Positions 1-7,246 of a DNA stretch of 64,000 nt are shown one piece after another. A program made the translations under genes and the position numbers. The stretch is taken from NCBI RefSeq assembly GCF_018760785.1, contig NZ_JAHHZO010000018.1:21684-85683 (forward strand). Reading direction: 5' to 3'. How positions within the stretch are numbered: position 1 is the stretch's first letter; every line of letters begins with the position of its first letter. Under the pieces are notes generated by a model, which had not been told where the DNA came from, did not search any database, and saw only the letters and a program-made list of their open reading frames with translations. The stretch is from Rhizobium sp. CSW-27 (lineage in GTDB: Bacteria > Pseudomonadota > Alphaproteobacteria > Rhizobiales > Rhizobiaceae).

Positions 1-127
1 GCGAGCCCATGATCCGTAGCAACAGATCGTCGCGGTCGGCCGGGTCCGCCGGCAGATCCTCCTTCAGGAAATAGGCGCCCTTGGATGTGCCGCCACGCAT
101 CCACAGGCAGCGGATGCCCTCAGACAT
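1..127 (-). CDS. galD: 4-oxalomesaconate tautomerase, N-terminal fragment (PrpF/GalD family)
   Basis: Only the first 42 codons are in the window; the gene continues past the left edge. The visible N-terminus has MRGGTSKGAYFL followed by LLLRIMGS, the characteristic opening of the PrpF-like isomerase fold in GalD. In known systems GalD interconverts tautomers of 4-oxalomesaconate in gallate and protocatechuate 4,5-cleavage degradation. The ATG lies at 125-127 and overlaps the end of the upstream aldolase gene by 8 bases, so the two are probably translationally coupled. The operon context (CHA aldolase, extradiol dioxygenase, GalB-like hydratase) supports the call. PrpF-type aconitate isomerase is the alternative for such a short fragment. 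Confidence 0.8.
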   Translation of the reverse strand, partial: MSEGIRCLWMRGGTSKGAYFLKEDLPADPADRDDLLLRIMGS

Positions 128-791
128 ATTTCAGCCCCTTGGCTTCGAGTGCCGGGCGCATGTTGTAGATGTCGAGCCCGAGCTCCCCGGCGGCAAGACG
201 CCGGCGCTTCATCTCCTCGTTGGCAAGCCGTTTCTGCGCCGCCTCCAGCACCACCTCCGCCTCCAGGCGCCGCACGACGCAGACGCCATCGTCATCGGCG
301 ACGATGACGTCGCCGGCCTCGACATGGGCTCCGGCGCAGACGACGGGCACATTCACGGAGCCCAGCGTTTCCTTGACAGTGCCCTGCGCGGAAACAGCCT
401 TCGACCAGACGGGAAAACCCATCGCGGTCAGGTCGCGGATGTCGCGAACGCCGGCATCGATGACCAGGCCGCGGCAGCCGCGCGCCTTGGCGGAGGTGGC
501 CAGCAGATCGCCGAAATAGCCGTTGTCGCAGGGGCTGGTCGGAGCCAGAACCAGGATGTCGCCCGGCTTAAGCTGCTCGATCGCCACATGCACCATCCAG
601 TTGTCGCCGGGCGGCGCCGAAATGGTGACGGCGGAGCCGGCGATCTGGGCGCCGGCATAGATCGGCCGCATGGCGCTTGACAGCATGCCCCTGCGGCCCT
701 GCGCCTCGTGAACGGTGGCAACGCCTGCCGCCGCAAGGCCATCGATGACGCTGGCCGCCGCGCGTTCGATCTTCTGAACAACCACGCCCAT
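120..791 (-). CDS. galC: 4-carboxy-4-hydroxy-2-oxoadipate aldolase / oxaloacetate decarboxylase (RraA-like)
   Basis: This 223-residue protein belongs to the RraA-like/LigK class II aldolase family. Family members cleave 4-carboxy-4-hydroxy-2-oxoadipate to pyruvate and oxaloacetate, the last step of gallate/protocatechuate meta-cleavage. Visible family features are the HEAQGRRG segment near residue 28, PPGDNWMVHVAIE (about 60-72), and GLVIDAGVRDIRD (about 108-120), whose GxRD supplies substrate- and metal-binding residues. The length is normal. A GGAG ribosome-binding site lies 7 bases upstream of the ATG at 791, inside the end of the dioxygenase gene. It sits third in a minus-strand operon: hydratase, dioxygenase, aldolase, tautomerase. 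The name ligK is used for the same enzyme. Confidence 0.85.
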   Translation of the reverse strand: MGVVVQKIERAAASVIDGLAAAGVATVHEAQGRRGMLSSAMRPIYAGAQIAGSAVTISAPPGDNWMVHVAIEQLKPGDILVLAPTSPCDNGYFGDLLATSAKARGCRGLVIDAGVRDIRDLTAMGFPVWSKAVSAQGTVKETLGSVNVPVVCAGAHVEAGDVIVADDDGVCVVRRLEAEVVLEAAQKRLANEEMKRRRLAAGELGLDIYNMRPALEAKGLKYV

Positions 792-792
792 A

Positions 793-1761
793 TCAATGCT
801 CCTTTTTCACCGGCGGCGTGCCGTGCGTGTGGAAGGTTTCGATGGTTTTCAGGCCCCAGGCCTGGCCCTTGCGCCGCTCCGTTTCGGTCCAGACAATCGG
901 TTCCCAGTCGGGTGCAAGGATCAGCCGCGCCCCGGCATTGGCAAGTTCGACGCGATTGCCGGCCGGCTCCCAGACATAGAGGAAGAAGGTGCCCTGGATC
1001 GCATGCTTGTGCGGTCCGGTTTCGATGTGCACGCCGTTCTGCAGAAAAATGTCGGCAGCGCGCAGGATGTCCTCGCGCTGATCCGTCGCATAGGTGACAT
1101 GGTGCAGGCGGCCATTGCCGCCGCCATGCTCTTCGGTGCAGGCAAGGTCATAGGTCTTGTTGTTAACGGTGAACCAGCAGCCGCCGATGCGGCCATTGTC
1201 GAGCTGGATCATCTCCGTAACGCGCGAGCCAAGGCAGGTTTCCATGAAGCGACGGAACTCCCGCACGTCGGAACTCAGAAGATTGAGATGGTCGATGCGG
1301 CGCGGCGCGGCGCCGGAAAAGGCCGAGGCCGTGTTCTTCAGCGCGGCGCGCTCCGCCTCCTCCTGCGGAGCATACCAGCGTGTCTCCCAGTAGATCTCGA
1401 AGATGTGGCCGAAGGGGTCCTCGAAGCGGAAGGCCCGGCCGTGGCTCTGGTCCCCCTCGACCCAGCCATGCACCGTATAATCCGAGGCCTCGATCGCCGC
1501 CACGCGGCGCGCCAGCGCCTCCGGGCTTGCGGCGCGATAACCGATATGGCCGACGCCGGTGGTCGCCGCACGCGTCAGCTTCAGCGTGCAGTATTCGTAA
1601 TCGTCCCAGGCCCGCAGATAGGCAGAGGTCTCATCCTGCCCGGAGAGCTTCAGGCCGTAGATGCGGACGAAGAAATCGAGACTGTCCTCGAACCGGTCGG
1701 TGAACATTTCGACATGCCCCAGATGGGCGATATCGAAAGACGGATTGGACGGCTGCGACAT
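793..1761 (-). CDS. VOC-family type I extradiol ring-cleavage dioxygenase
   Basis: This 322-residue protein has two vicinal-oxygen-chelate domains, as in catechol 2,3-dioxygenases. The N-terminal domain (about 10-130) starts IAHLGHVEMF. The catalytic domain (about 153-290) contains RIDHLNLL, RLHHVTY and NRVELANAG, which supply the His, His and Glu iron ligands. FEDPFGHIFEIYWE is also typical of the fold. It presumably opens a catecholic ring with Fe(II) and O2 in the cytoplasm. A GGGAGGAG ribosome-binding site precedes the ATG at 1761. The neighbours encode lower-pathway steps after ring cleavage, so this is the likely ring opener of the operon. That is unusual, because known gallate and protocatechuate 4,5-dioxygenases are LigB-type (type II) enzymes. 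The substrate is unknown. Confidence 0.8.
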   Translation of the reverse strand: MSQPSNPSFDIAHLGHVEMFTDRFEDSLDFFVRIYGLKLSGQDETSAYLRAWDDYEYCTLKLTRAATTGVGHIGYRAASPEALARRVAAIEASDYTVHGWVEGDQSHGRAFRFEDPFGHIFEIYWETRWYAPQEEAERAALKNTASAFSGAAPRRIDHLNLLSSDVREFRRFMETCLGSRVTEMIQLDNGRIGGCWFTVNNKTYDLACTEEHGGGNGRLHHVTYATDQREDILRAADIFLQNGVHIETGPHKHAIQGTFFLYVWEPAGNRVELANAGARLILAPDWEPIVWTETERRKGQAWGLKTIETFHTHGTPPVKKEH

Positions 1762-1820
1762 GCGGGCTCCTCCCTCTTAGCCAGATCGCCGGCCTGCCGG
1801 GGCCGGCCTGTCCGTGATGC

Positions 1821-2567
1821 CTAAAGCTCGTCCACCGTGCGCGGAAAGATCGCCTGGAAGCCTTCGGCATATTTCGCCTGCCGACCGCCGGACTGGCCGC
1901 CCGAATTGCGCATGAAGTGGTTGGCACGGTTTTCGGCAACACGGGTATAGTAATCCCACAGATGCTCCTGGCCCTCCATGCATTCGATGGCGGCGCGCTT
2001 GCTGTCCCATACGGGGGTGATGTCGAGGAACACGTCCGGCTTCCAGCCCATCTGCTCGGTCTGGTGCGGTTCGAACAGATAGAGCTGCGGCGCGCCCAGC
2101 ACCTTCTGGCCCGGCTTGTGGCCCCAGGCCTGTGCGATCATCCGCGCTTCCAGCGCCACCTGCGTCGCATACATGTGGTCGGTATTGTAGGGATCATATT
2201 GCGAGTGACTGAGCATGAAGGCCGGCTGCACGTCGCGGATCACATCGACCAGCCGGTACTTGTCTTCGTCGGTCAGCCGCAGCGGATAATCGCCGAGATC
2301 GAAGCTGATCAGGTTATGGACACCGAGCGCCTGTGCGGCCTTTTCCGCCTCGCTGCGGCGAGCAGCCTTCACCCGTTCCAGCGTCATGCCCGGCTGCTTC
2401 CAGAGCTTCGCGGACTCGCCGCGCTCGCCGAAGGACAGGCACACCACCGTGACCTGATAACCCTTGGCGGCATGCAGCGCGATGGCGCCGCCGCAACGCC
2501 AGACGAAATCGGCCGCATGGGCGCTGATGACAAGAGCGGTCTTCGCCGCCGGATTCTCCCTGGACAT
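1821..2567 (-). CDS. galB: PIG-L family 4-oxalomesaconate hydratase (GalB-like)
   Basis: This 248-residue protein is of the PIG-L/LmbE deacetylase superfamily. GalB of Pseudomonas putida is the member that hydrates 4-oxalomesaconate to 4-carboxy-4-hydroxy-2-oxoadipate. It begins KTALVISAHAADFVWRCGGA, where the usual AHPDD metal motif is AHAAD, a variation seen in GalB-type proteins, and contains SHSQYDPYNTDHMYA (about 145-160) with the downstream metal-binding His. The start at 2567 is preferred over 2573 because the GAGGAG site is then 8 bases upstream. It is the first gene of the minus-strand operon and is divergent from the oxidoreductase at 2725. Function rests on family plus operon context. 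Confidence 0.78.
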   Translation of the reverse strand: MSRENPAAKTALVISAHAADFVWRCGGAIALHAAKGYQVTVVCLSFGERGESAKLWKQPGMTLERVKAARRSEAEKAAQALGVHNLISFDLGDYPLRLTDEDKYRLVDVIRDVQPAFMLSHSQYDPYNTDHMYATQVALEARMIAQAWGHKPGQKVLGAPQLYLFEPHQTEQMGWKPDVFLDITPVWDSKRAAIECMEGQEHLWDYYTRVAENRANHFMRNSGGQSGGRQAKYAEGFQAIFPRTVDEL

Positions 2568-2657
2568 GGCCATGTCTCCTCGCTTTTTTTGTCGTGCAAG
2601 GCATGCGCCGCAGCGGAGGGCAAATCAAATCGAAAGGCAGGCGGCGACCATAAGTTG

Positions 2658-2671
2658 ATGCTATAGAGCAT
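2658..2671. promoter_or_regulatory. candidate LysR-type operator (ATGCT-N4-AGCAT)
   Basis: A perfect 5-bp inverted repeat with a 4-base centre (ATGCTATAGAGCAT) sits in the 157-bp divergent intergenic region between galB and the plus-strand oxidoreductase/LysR pair. The position and the T-N11-A character fit a LysR-type site. No binding data can be seen, so the assignment to the neighbouring LysR regulator is inference. Confidence 0.4.
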
Positions 2672-2724
2672 GGAAAAGCCTGCCGCAGTTTGGCAATGTT
2701 GCGGCCATCGGAAGGAGGAACCCG

Positions 2725-3606
2725 ATGACTGAGTCCGCAGGCAATTTTCCCGCCATCGCCTTTGTCGGCTTCGGCGAGGCGTCACATGCGATCGCCGTCC
2801 ACTGGCACAATCCGGGCACCGCGGCGATCCGCGCTTATGACTGTAAGCTGATGGAGGACGGTACACTCGTCCGCGACCGCTGCCGGCAGGCGGGAGTGGA
2901 AGGCCATGCCTCGCCCGGCCCTGCGCTAGCCGGTGCCGAACTCATCTTCTGCCTCGTCACGGCCGACCAGGCGCTTGATGCCGCGAAGGCGTGCGCCGCC
3001 TCACTCGCCACCGGGGCGCTTTGGCTGGATGGCAATTCCTGTGCGCCGCAGACCAAGCAGAAGGCCGCGGAGGTGATCGCGGCAGCCGGCGGCCGCTATG
3101 TGGACATGGCGATCATGGCGCCGGTTTATCCGAAACGCCACGAGGTGCCGGTTCTTCTGGCGGGACCACATGCGAAGGGCGCCCGCCAGTTGCTGTTGCA
3201 GCTTGGCATGCGGCCCGAGGTAGCGGGGGAGCGTGTGGGGGACGCATCGAGCATCAAGATGCTGCGCTCGATCATCGTCAAGGGACTGGAGGCCCTGACC
3301 AGTGAATGCCTGCTGGCGGCACGGCGCGCCGGGGTGGAGGAGGCCGTCATCGCCTCGCTGCAGGCTTCCGATCCCGGCATCGACTGGCGCCGGCGGGGCG
3401 CCTACAATCTGGAACGAATGCTGGTGCATGGCGGGCGTCGCGCCGCCGAAATGGAAGAGGTCTGCGCCATGCTGACGGCCTTCGGCCTGCCGGACTGGAT
3501 GAGCCGGAGCACCGTGGAATGGCAGCACTGCCTCGCCGGGCTCGATCTCGACCCCGGCGCGGAGGATCTCGCGGCACGGGCTGACCGGGTGATCGAGCGT
3601 CTATGA
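2725..3606 (+). CDS. 6-phosphogluconate-dehydrogenase-like NAD(P) oxidoreductase with DUF1932 domain
   Basis: This 293-residue protein has an N-terminal Rossmann segment (AFVGFGEASHAIA, about 12-25) of the 6PGDH/3-hydroxyisobutyrate dehydrogenase group, and a helical C-terminal region of the DUF1932 type with SIKMLRSIIVKGLEAL (about 174-189). The lysine there matches the catalytic-lysine region of beta-hydroxyacid dehydrogenases. It probably oxidises or reduces a hydroxy acid in the adjacent aromatic pathway. It is not LigC-like, since LigC belongs to the GFO/IDH/MocA family, so the step it catalyses is unknown. A GGAAGGAGG ribosome-binding site precedes the ATG. Its stop overlaps the LysR start (ATGA), so the two are cotranscribed. 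Confidence 0.7.
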   Translation: MTESAGNFPAIAFVGFGEASHAIAVHWHNPGTAAIRAYDCKLMEDGTLVRDRCRQAGVEGHASPGPALAGAELIFCLVTADQALDAAKACAASLATGALWLDGNSCAPQTKQKAAEVIAAAGGRYVDMAIMAPVYPKRHEVPVLLAGPHAKGARQLLLQLGMRPEVAGERVGDASSIKMLRSIIVKGLEALTSECLLAARRAGVEEAVIASLQASDPGIDWRRRGAYNLERMLVHGGRRAAEMEEVCAMLTAFGLPDWMSRSTVEWQHCLAGLDLDPGAEDLAARADRVIERL

Positions 3607-4796
3607 TCTCCCGGAACCTGCGTCATCTGCGCCTGTTTTGCGCCGTCGCCAGCCTGCGGACGCTGACCGCCGCCTCCGGGATCTGGCACATTTCGCAGCC
3701 CGCCGTGACACAGGCAATCGCCAAGCTGGAGCGCGAAGCGGGCGGGCCGCTTTTCGACCGAAGCCGTCACGGCTTCTTTCTCACCGCCCGCGGCCAGCTT
3801 CTGCAGCACCGGGTGGACAGCGCCTTCGCGCTGCTCGATCCGGTGATCGACGAACTGTCCCCGCGATTGAAGATCACGCTCACCTATGCGCAACTGCAGG
3901 CACTGATCGCCGTTGGCGAATGCGAGAACTTCACCCTGGCCGCCCGCAGGCTGGGCCTTGCCCAGCCGACGGTCCACCGCGCCGTAACCCAGGTAGAGCA
4001 GCAGGCGGCGCGCAGCCTGTTCGAACGCACCTCCTTCGGCATTCTGCCCACGCGGCTCTGTCAGGCCCTGGTGCAGGCGGCGCGTCTGGCGATCTGCGAG
4101 TTCGATCAGGCGGAGGCCGAACTTGCGGATTTCAGTGGCGGCGAAGCCGGCTGCGTGGTGATCGGCGCCATGCCGCTGGCGCGATCGGTCCTCCTGCCGC
4201 ATGCGCTGAGCCTCTTCCGCCGTGAAAGACCCACCTATCCGGTGCGCGTTCTGGACGGTCCCTATGACGAACTCCTGGGCGGGCTGAGACGGGGGGCGAT
4301 CGACTTCCTGATCGGCGCCCTGCGCGACCCCGCCCCGATCGGCGACATCACGCAGGAACGTCTGTTCGACGATCGGCTGGCCCTGCTCTCAGGTCCCGAC
4401 CATCCCCTGGCCGGTCGACGCGACATCTCGGTCAATGATCTGCTCGCCTATCCCTGGGTGGTCCCGCGCGCCGGCACGCCGACCCGCAGCCAGTTCGAAA
4501 CCCTGTTCACCGCCACCGGCCATCCGCCGCCCGCCCGCATCATCGAGTCGGGGTCGCTGCTGTTGATGCGCGAACTGGTGACTGACGGGCAGCATCTCGG
4601 CTGCCTGTCACGCCACCAGTCTCAACCCGAATGCGATCGCGGACTGATGGCCTCGCTTGCCTTTCCGACCGATCACCTGCTGCGTCCGATCGGGCTGACC
4701 TACCGGCAGAACTGGCGCCCGACCCATGCGCAGAAGCGGATGCTGAGCCTCATTGCCGCCGCCGGCGGCTCTGAAGGCAGGGGCGGCGAACAATGA
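3603..4796 (+). CDS. LysR-family regulator with two N-terminal HTH domains
   Basis: This protein has 397 residues, about 100 longer than a usual LysR protein. The extra length is a second winged HTH. The first domain (about 4-63) reads LRHLRLFCAVASLRTLTAA...ISQPAVTQAIAKLE...LFDRS. The second (about 92-150) reads LTYAQLQALIAVGECENFTLAARRLGLAQPTVHRAVTQVE...LFERT. A LysR substrate-binding domain follows (about 165-385), containing GAMPLARSVLLPHAL and GAIDFLIGALRDP. It probably controls the divergent aromatic operon in response to a pathway compound. It overlaps the upstream gene by 4 bases (ATGA). Family membership is secure; the effector is not known. Confidence 0.85.
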   Translation: MISRNLRHLRLFCAVASLRTLTAASGIWHISQPAVTQAIAKLEREAGGPLFDRSRHGFFLTARGQLLQHRVDSAFALLDPVIDELSPRLKITLTYAQLQALIAVGECENFTLAARRLGLAQPTVHRAVTQVEQQAARSLFERTSFGILPTRLCQALVQAARLAICEFDQAEAELADFSGGEAGCVVIGAMPLARSVLLPHALSLFRRERPTYPVRVLDGPYDELLGGLRRGAIDFLIGALRDPAPIGDITQERLFDDRLALLSGPDHPLAGRRDISVNDLLAYPWVVPRAGTPTRSQFETLFTATGHPPPARIIESGSLLLMRELVTDGQHLGCLSRHQSQPECDRGLMASLAFPTDHLLRPIGLTYRQNWRPTHAQKRMLSLIAAAGGSEGRGGEQ

Positions 4797-4937
4797 TAAC
4801 TGTTCCATGGCCCCTGATAGGGGGCGCACGGCACGCCGGAGTCACAAAGGGCTGACAGCGCGATGCCGTGCCCGCAGAAGCTGGCGATGGACCAGGCGCG
4901 GCCTTCGTTCCGGCACGGCAAGACATCCCTGCCCTGA

Positions 4938-4954
4938 CCCCTGTAATTCAGGGG
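4938..4954. terminator. hairpin after the LysR gene (CCCCTG-N5-CAGGGG)
   Basis: A perfect 6-bp dyad with a 5-base loop is followed by GAAATTT in the gap between the LysR gene and the Rieske gene. A second short dyad (CCCC-N5-GGGG) lies at about 4811-4823. Neither has a strong U-tract, so these are only possible terminators, or an operator for the downstream operon. Confidence 0.3.
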
Positions 4955-5087
4955 GAAATTTCGCACAGCCTATTTTCTAACCACGATTGCCTGTGCCAAT
5001 AAAATATGCATAGTCAACCCGTAGATGACCGTGTTCCGTACCCGGCGAGGGTTCGCGGCACACGGCAGAGGACGGGACGAAATCTCC

Positions 5088-5741
5088 ATGCAATCAACAG
5101 GATCGTCAGGATGGATGCCGGTAGCGCTGTCGTCTGACATACCACCGGCGACCGTCATTCCCCTGCAGACGCCAAGCGGTCCGATGGCACTCTGGCGCAG
5201 CGCGAGCGGCAGGCTTTCCATGTCCGCCGACCGCTGTCCGCATCGCGGCATGCGGCTCTCGCACGGGTTCGTGCGCGGGGAGGCGCTTTCCTGCATCTAT
5301 CACGGCTGGAGCTACAGCCAGGACGGCCACTGTCTGCGCATTCCCGCCCATCCGGACCTCGAGCCGCCTGCCGCGATCCGCGTCGCAACGGCAACGGTTT
5401 GCGAAACCGGCGGCGTGGTGTGGCTGGCGCTGGCGCAGACGGAATCGCAGCCGCCGCGGTTCTCCCATCACACTCCCCTTCGCAGCCTTGCCTTTGCTGC
5501 GGCACCGACAGCCATCCTCGTTGCGCTCAACGGGCGGGCGAGCGCTGACGGATCCATGCAGGGCGAGCTTGCCGGTCTATCCGTCATCCTGCTTTGCGCC
5601 CCGCAGCCGGACGGTACGAGCATGGTGCATGTGCTGGCCCCGTCGGATGCAACGCTCGAAGAGCGCCTGGCCATCTCCAGTGCCACTGAAGCGCTGCGAC
5701 GGACAGCGGAAACGGCGCTCGCCACGGAGGCTGCAGCATGA
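5088..5741 (+). CDS. Rieske [2Fe-2S] protein, electron-transfer half of a split ring-hydroxylating oxygenase
   Basis: This 217-residue protein has a complete Rieske domain (about 10-117): CPHRG and, 17 residues on, CIYHGW supply the two Cys and two His ligands, followed by IPAHPDLEPP and a GGVVWLAL strand. The remaining 100 residues do not contain the mononuclear-iron motif of oxygenase alpha subunits. That motif is in the next gene, which overlaps this one by 4 bases (ATGA) and lacks a Rieske motif. The two are therefore probably the separated halves of one oxygenase. The start at 5088 is chosen over 5025 because homology begins just after it. First gene of a probable operon reaching 13288. 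The substrate may be a purine, judging from the deaminase and importer downstream. Confidence 0.75.
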   Translation: MQSTGSSGWMPVALSSDIPPATVIPLQTPSGPMALWRSASGRLSMSADRCPHRGMRLSHGFVRGEALSCIYHGWSYSQDGHCLRIPAHPDLEPPAAIRVATATVCETGGVVWLALAQTESQPPRFSHHTPLRSLAFAAAPTAILVALNGRASADGSMQGELAGLSVILLCAPQPDGTSMVHVLAPSDATLEERLAISSATEALRRTAETALATEAAA

Positions 5742-6583
5742 CGACCGGTGCGATGCGCGACGAGTGGTATCCGGTGGGTCTGCGCAGCAAGGTGGATGCC
5801 GGCGGGCAGCAGACCATGCTGATGGGCGAACAGATCCGCCTGCGTGAAACGCCCGGCGGCGCGGTTGCCGTCGAGACAGCCGATGGCCGGGCGCTGCCGG
5901 TCGTTGTCGGCCACGGCCATGTGTGGACCTCGCTCGGACAGCCGACGAGGCCGCTGTTCGCCATTCCGGAAGCCGATCAGCCAGGCCGGCGTCTGGTGGA
6001 AGTGGGCGTCGTGCGGGTGCGCTGCTCGCCGCTGCGGGCGGTCGAGAACTTTCTCGACATCGCCCATTTCCCGTTCGTCCATACCGACATCCTCGGCGCC
6101 GAACCGCATACGGAGGTGGAGCGCTACGAGGTGGAAATCCGCGAGAAGGAAGACGAGGTCTGGGCGACCAAGGTGAGATTCTACCAGCCGCAGGCCGCAA
6201 AGTCCGCCTCCGGCGGCATCACCACCGATTACATGTACCGGGTGCCGGCGCCGACCTGTTCCGTGCTCTACAAGACTTGTCCCGCACGCCCCGGCGAATG
6301 GGATGTCATTACCCTGTTCGTGCAGCCGCTAACCGAGGAACTCTGCGACGTCTGGCCGTGGATGGCGCTCTATGACGACGTTACGCCGATGACCGATCTC
6401 ATCCATTTCCAGCAGATGATCTTCCTGCAGGACCGCTCGATTCTGGAAAACCAGATCCCGCGCCGCCTGCCGCTCGATCCGGGCATGGAAATTCCCACCC
6501 GCGCCGACCTCACCTCCGTCGCGTATCGGCGCTGGCTGAAGCGGCACAATTATACCTATGGCGCGCAACTGGTGGCGCAATGA
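5738..6583 (+). CDS. Rieske-less catalytic subunit of a ring-hydroxylating oxygenase
   Basis: This 281-residue protein resembles the alpha subunit of Rieske non-heme iron oxygenases with the iron-sulfur loop removed. It opens DEWYPVGL, runs through GGAVAVETADGRALPVVVGHGHVWTSLG where a Rieske domain would carry CxH and CxxH, and then has NFLDIAHFPFVH (about 107-118). This is the standard NxxDxxHxxxxH motif supplying two His ligands of the mononuclear iron. The third ligand is likely the Asp in FLQDRSILENQ (about 233-243). Electrons would come from the Rieske protein just upstream. No reductase gene is nearby. It overlaps or abuts both neighbours, so the genes are cotranscribed and probably form one complex. 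Confidence 0.75.
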   Translation: MTTGAMRDEWYPVGLRSKVDAGGQQTMLMGEQIRLRETPGGAVAVETADGRALPVVVGHGHVWTSLGQPTRPLFAIPEADQPGRRLVEVGVVRVRCSPLRAVENFLDIAHFPFVHTDILGAEPHTEVERYEVEIREKEDEVWATKVRFYQPQAAKSASGGITTDYMYRVPAPTCSVLYKTCPARPGEWDVITLFVQPLTEELCDVWPWMALYDDVTPMTDLIHFQQMIFLQDRSILENQIPRRLPLDPGMEIPTRADLTSVAYRRWLKRHNYTYGAQLVAQ

Positions 6584-7245
6584 AGCTTTACGACTACATC
6601 CTATCGCCGAGCTGCTACAAGGTGCGCCTGCTGGCAGCCCTTCTCGGCATTCCTCTGGAGCTGCGCGCGGTGGATTTCCATCCGGGCGGCGAACATCGCA
6701 AACCTGAGCTTCTTGCGCTTAACCCGGCCGGCTCGATCCCGATCCTGGAAGATGGCGAGCTGCGCCTGACGGAAAGTGCTGCCATGCTCGTCTATCTGGC
6801 AAGCCTCACCTCCCCGGACTGGCTGGGCCGCGACACGGCCGCCGAGGCCGCCCGCACCGAGCAGTGGCTTTCCTTCGCGCAGCGGCTGACGGCAAGCCTC
6901 GGCGGCGCACGCCTCTGCGAAATGCTGCTGCGTCCCGGCGATCTGGCCGCCCTGCAGGCTGCCGGCATTGCGGCGCTGCGGGAACTGGAGGCGGCCCTGT
7001 TCGCGCAGCGCCTGCACGGAGAGGACTTCCTTGTGGCCGGCCGGCCGACGATCGCGGATATCGCCTGCTTCCCCTATGTGGCGCTGGCACCCGATGGCAG
7101 CGTCTCGCTCGATCCCTATCCGTCGATCCGCCTGTGGCTGCGGGCCATCCGTGCGCTGCCGGGTTTCATCGAGATGCCGGGCATCCACCGCCTGCACGAG
7201 CTGAAGCCGGAACCCGTGCATGGCGCGGAAGGGGAGCCTGCCTGA
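6580..7245 (+). CDS. glutathione S-transferase family protein
   Basis: This 221-residue protein has a thioredoxin-like N-terminal domain (about 1-77) with SPSCYKVRLLAALLGIPLELRAVDF, NPAGSIPILED (the cis-Pro) and LTESAAMLVYLA (the Glu-Ser glutathione contact). An all-helical C-terminal domain contains FLVAGRPTIADIACFPYVAL (about 147-166). The SC near residues 10-11 sits where beta or other bacterial GSTs have the catalytic Ser/Cys. It overlaps the oxygenase stop by 4 bases. Its role in a purine-like pathway is unclear: it could open, isomerise or dehalogenate a product, or act as detoxification. Confidence 0.8.
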   Translation: MKLYDYILSPSCYKVRLLAALLGIPLELRAVDFHPGGEHRKPELLALNPAGSIPILEDGELRLTESAAMLVYLASLTSPDWLGRDTAAEAARTEQWLSFAQRLTASLGGARLCEMLLRPGDLAALQAAGIAALRELEAALFAQRLHGEDFLVAGRPTIADIACFPYVALAPDGSVSLDPYPSIRLWLRAIRALPGFIEMPGIHRLHELKPEPVHGAEGEPA

Positions 7246-7246
7246 C

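Noticed and set aside
2689..2704. Sigma-54-like TTGGCAATGTTGCGG upstream of the 2725 gene
   Set aside because: The spacing between the TGGC and TTGC elements is too short for RpoN.
5025..5087. Longer N-terminus for the Rieske protein
   Set aside because: The extra 21 residues are not Rieske-like and the ATG at 5088 lies closer to the domain.
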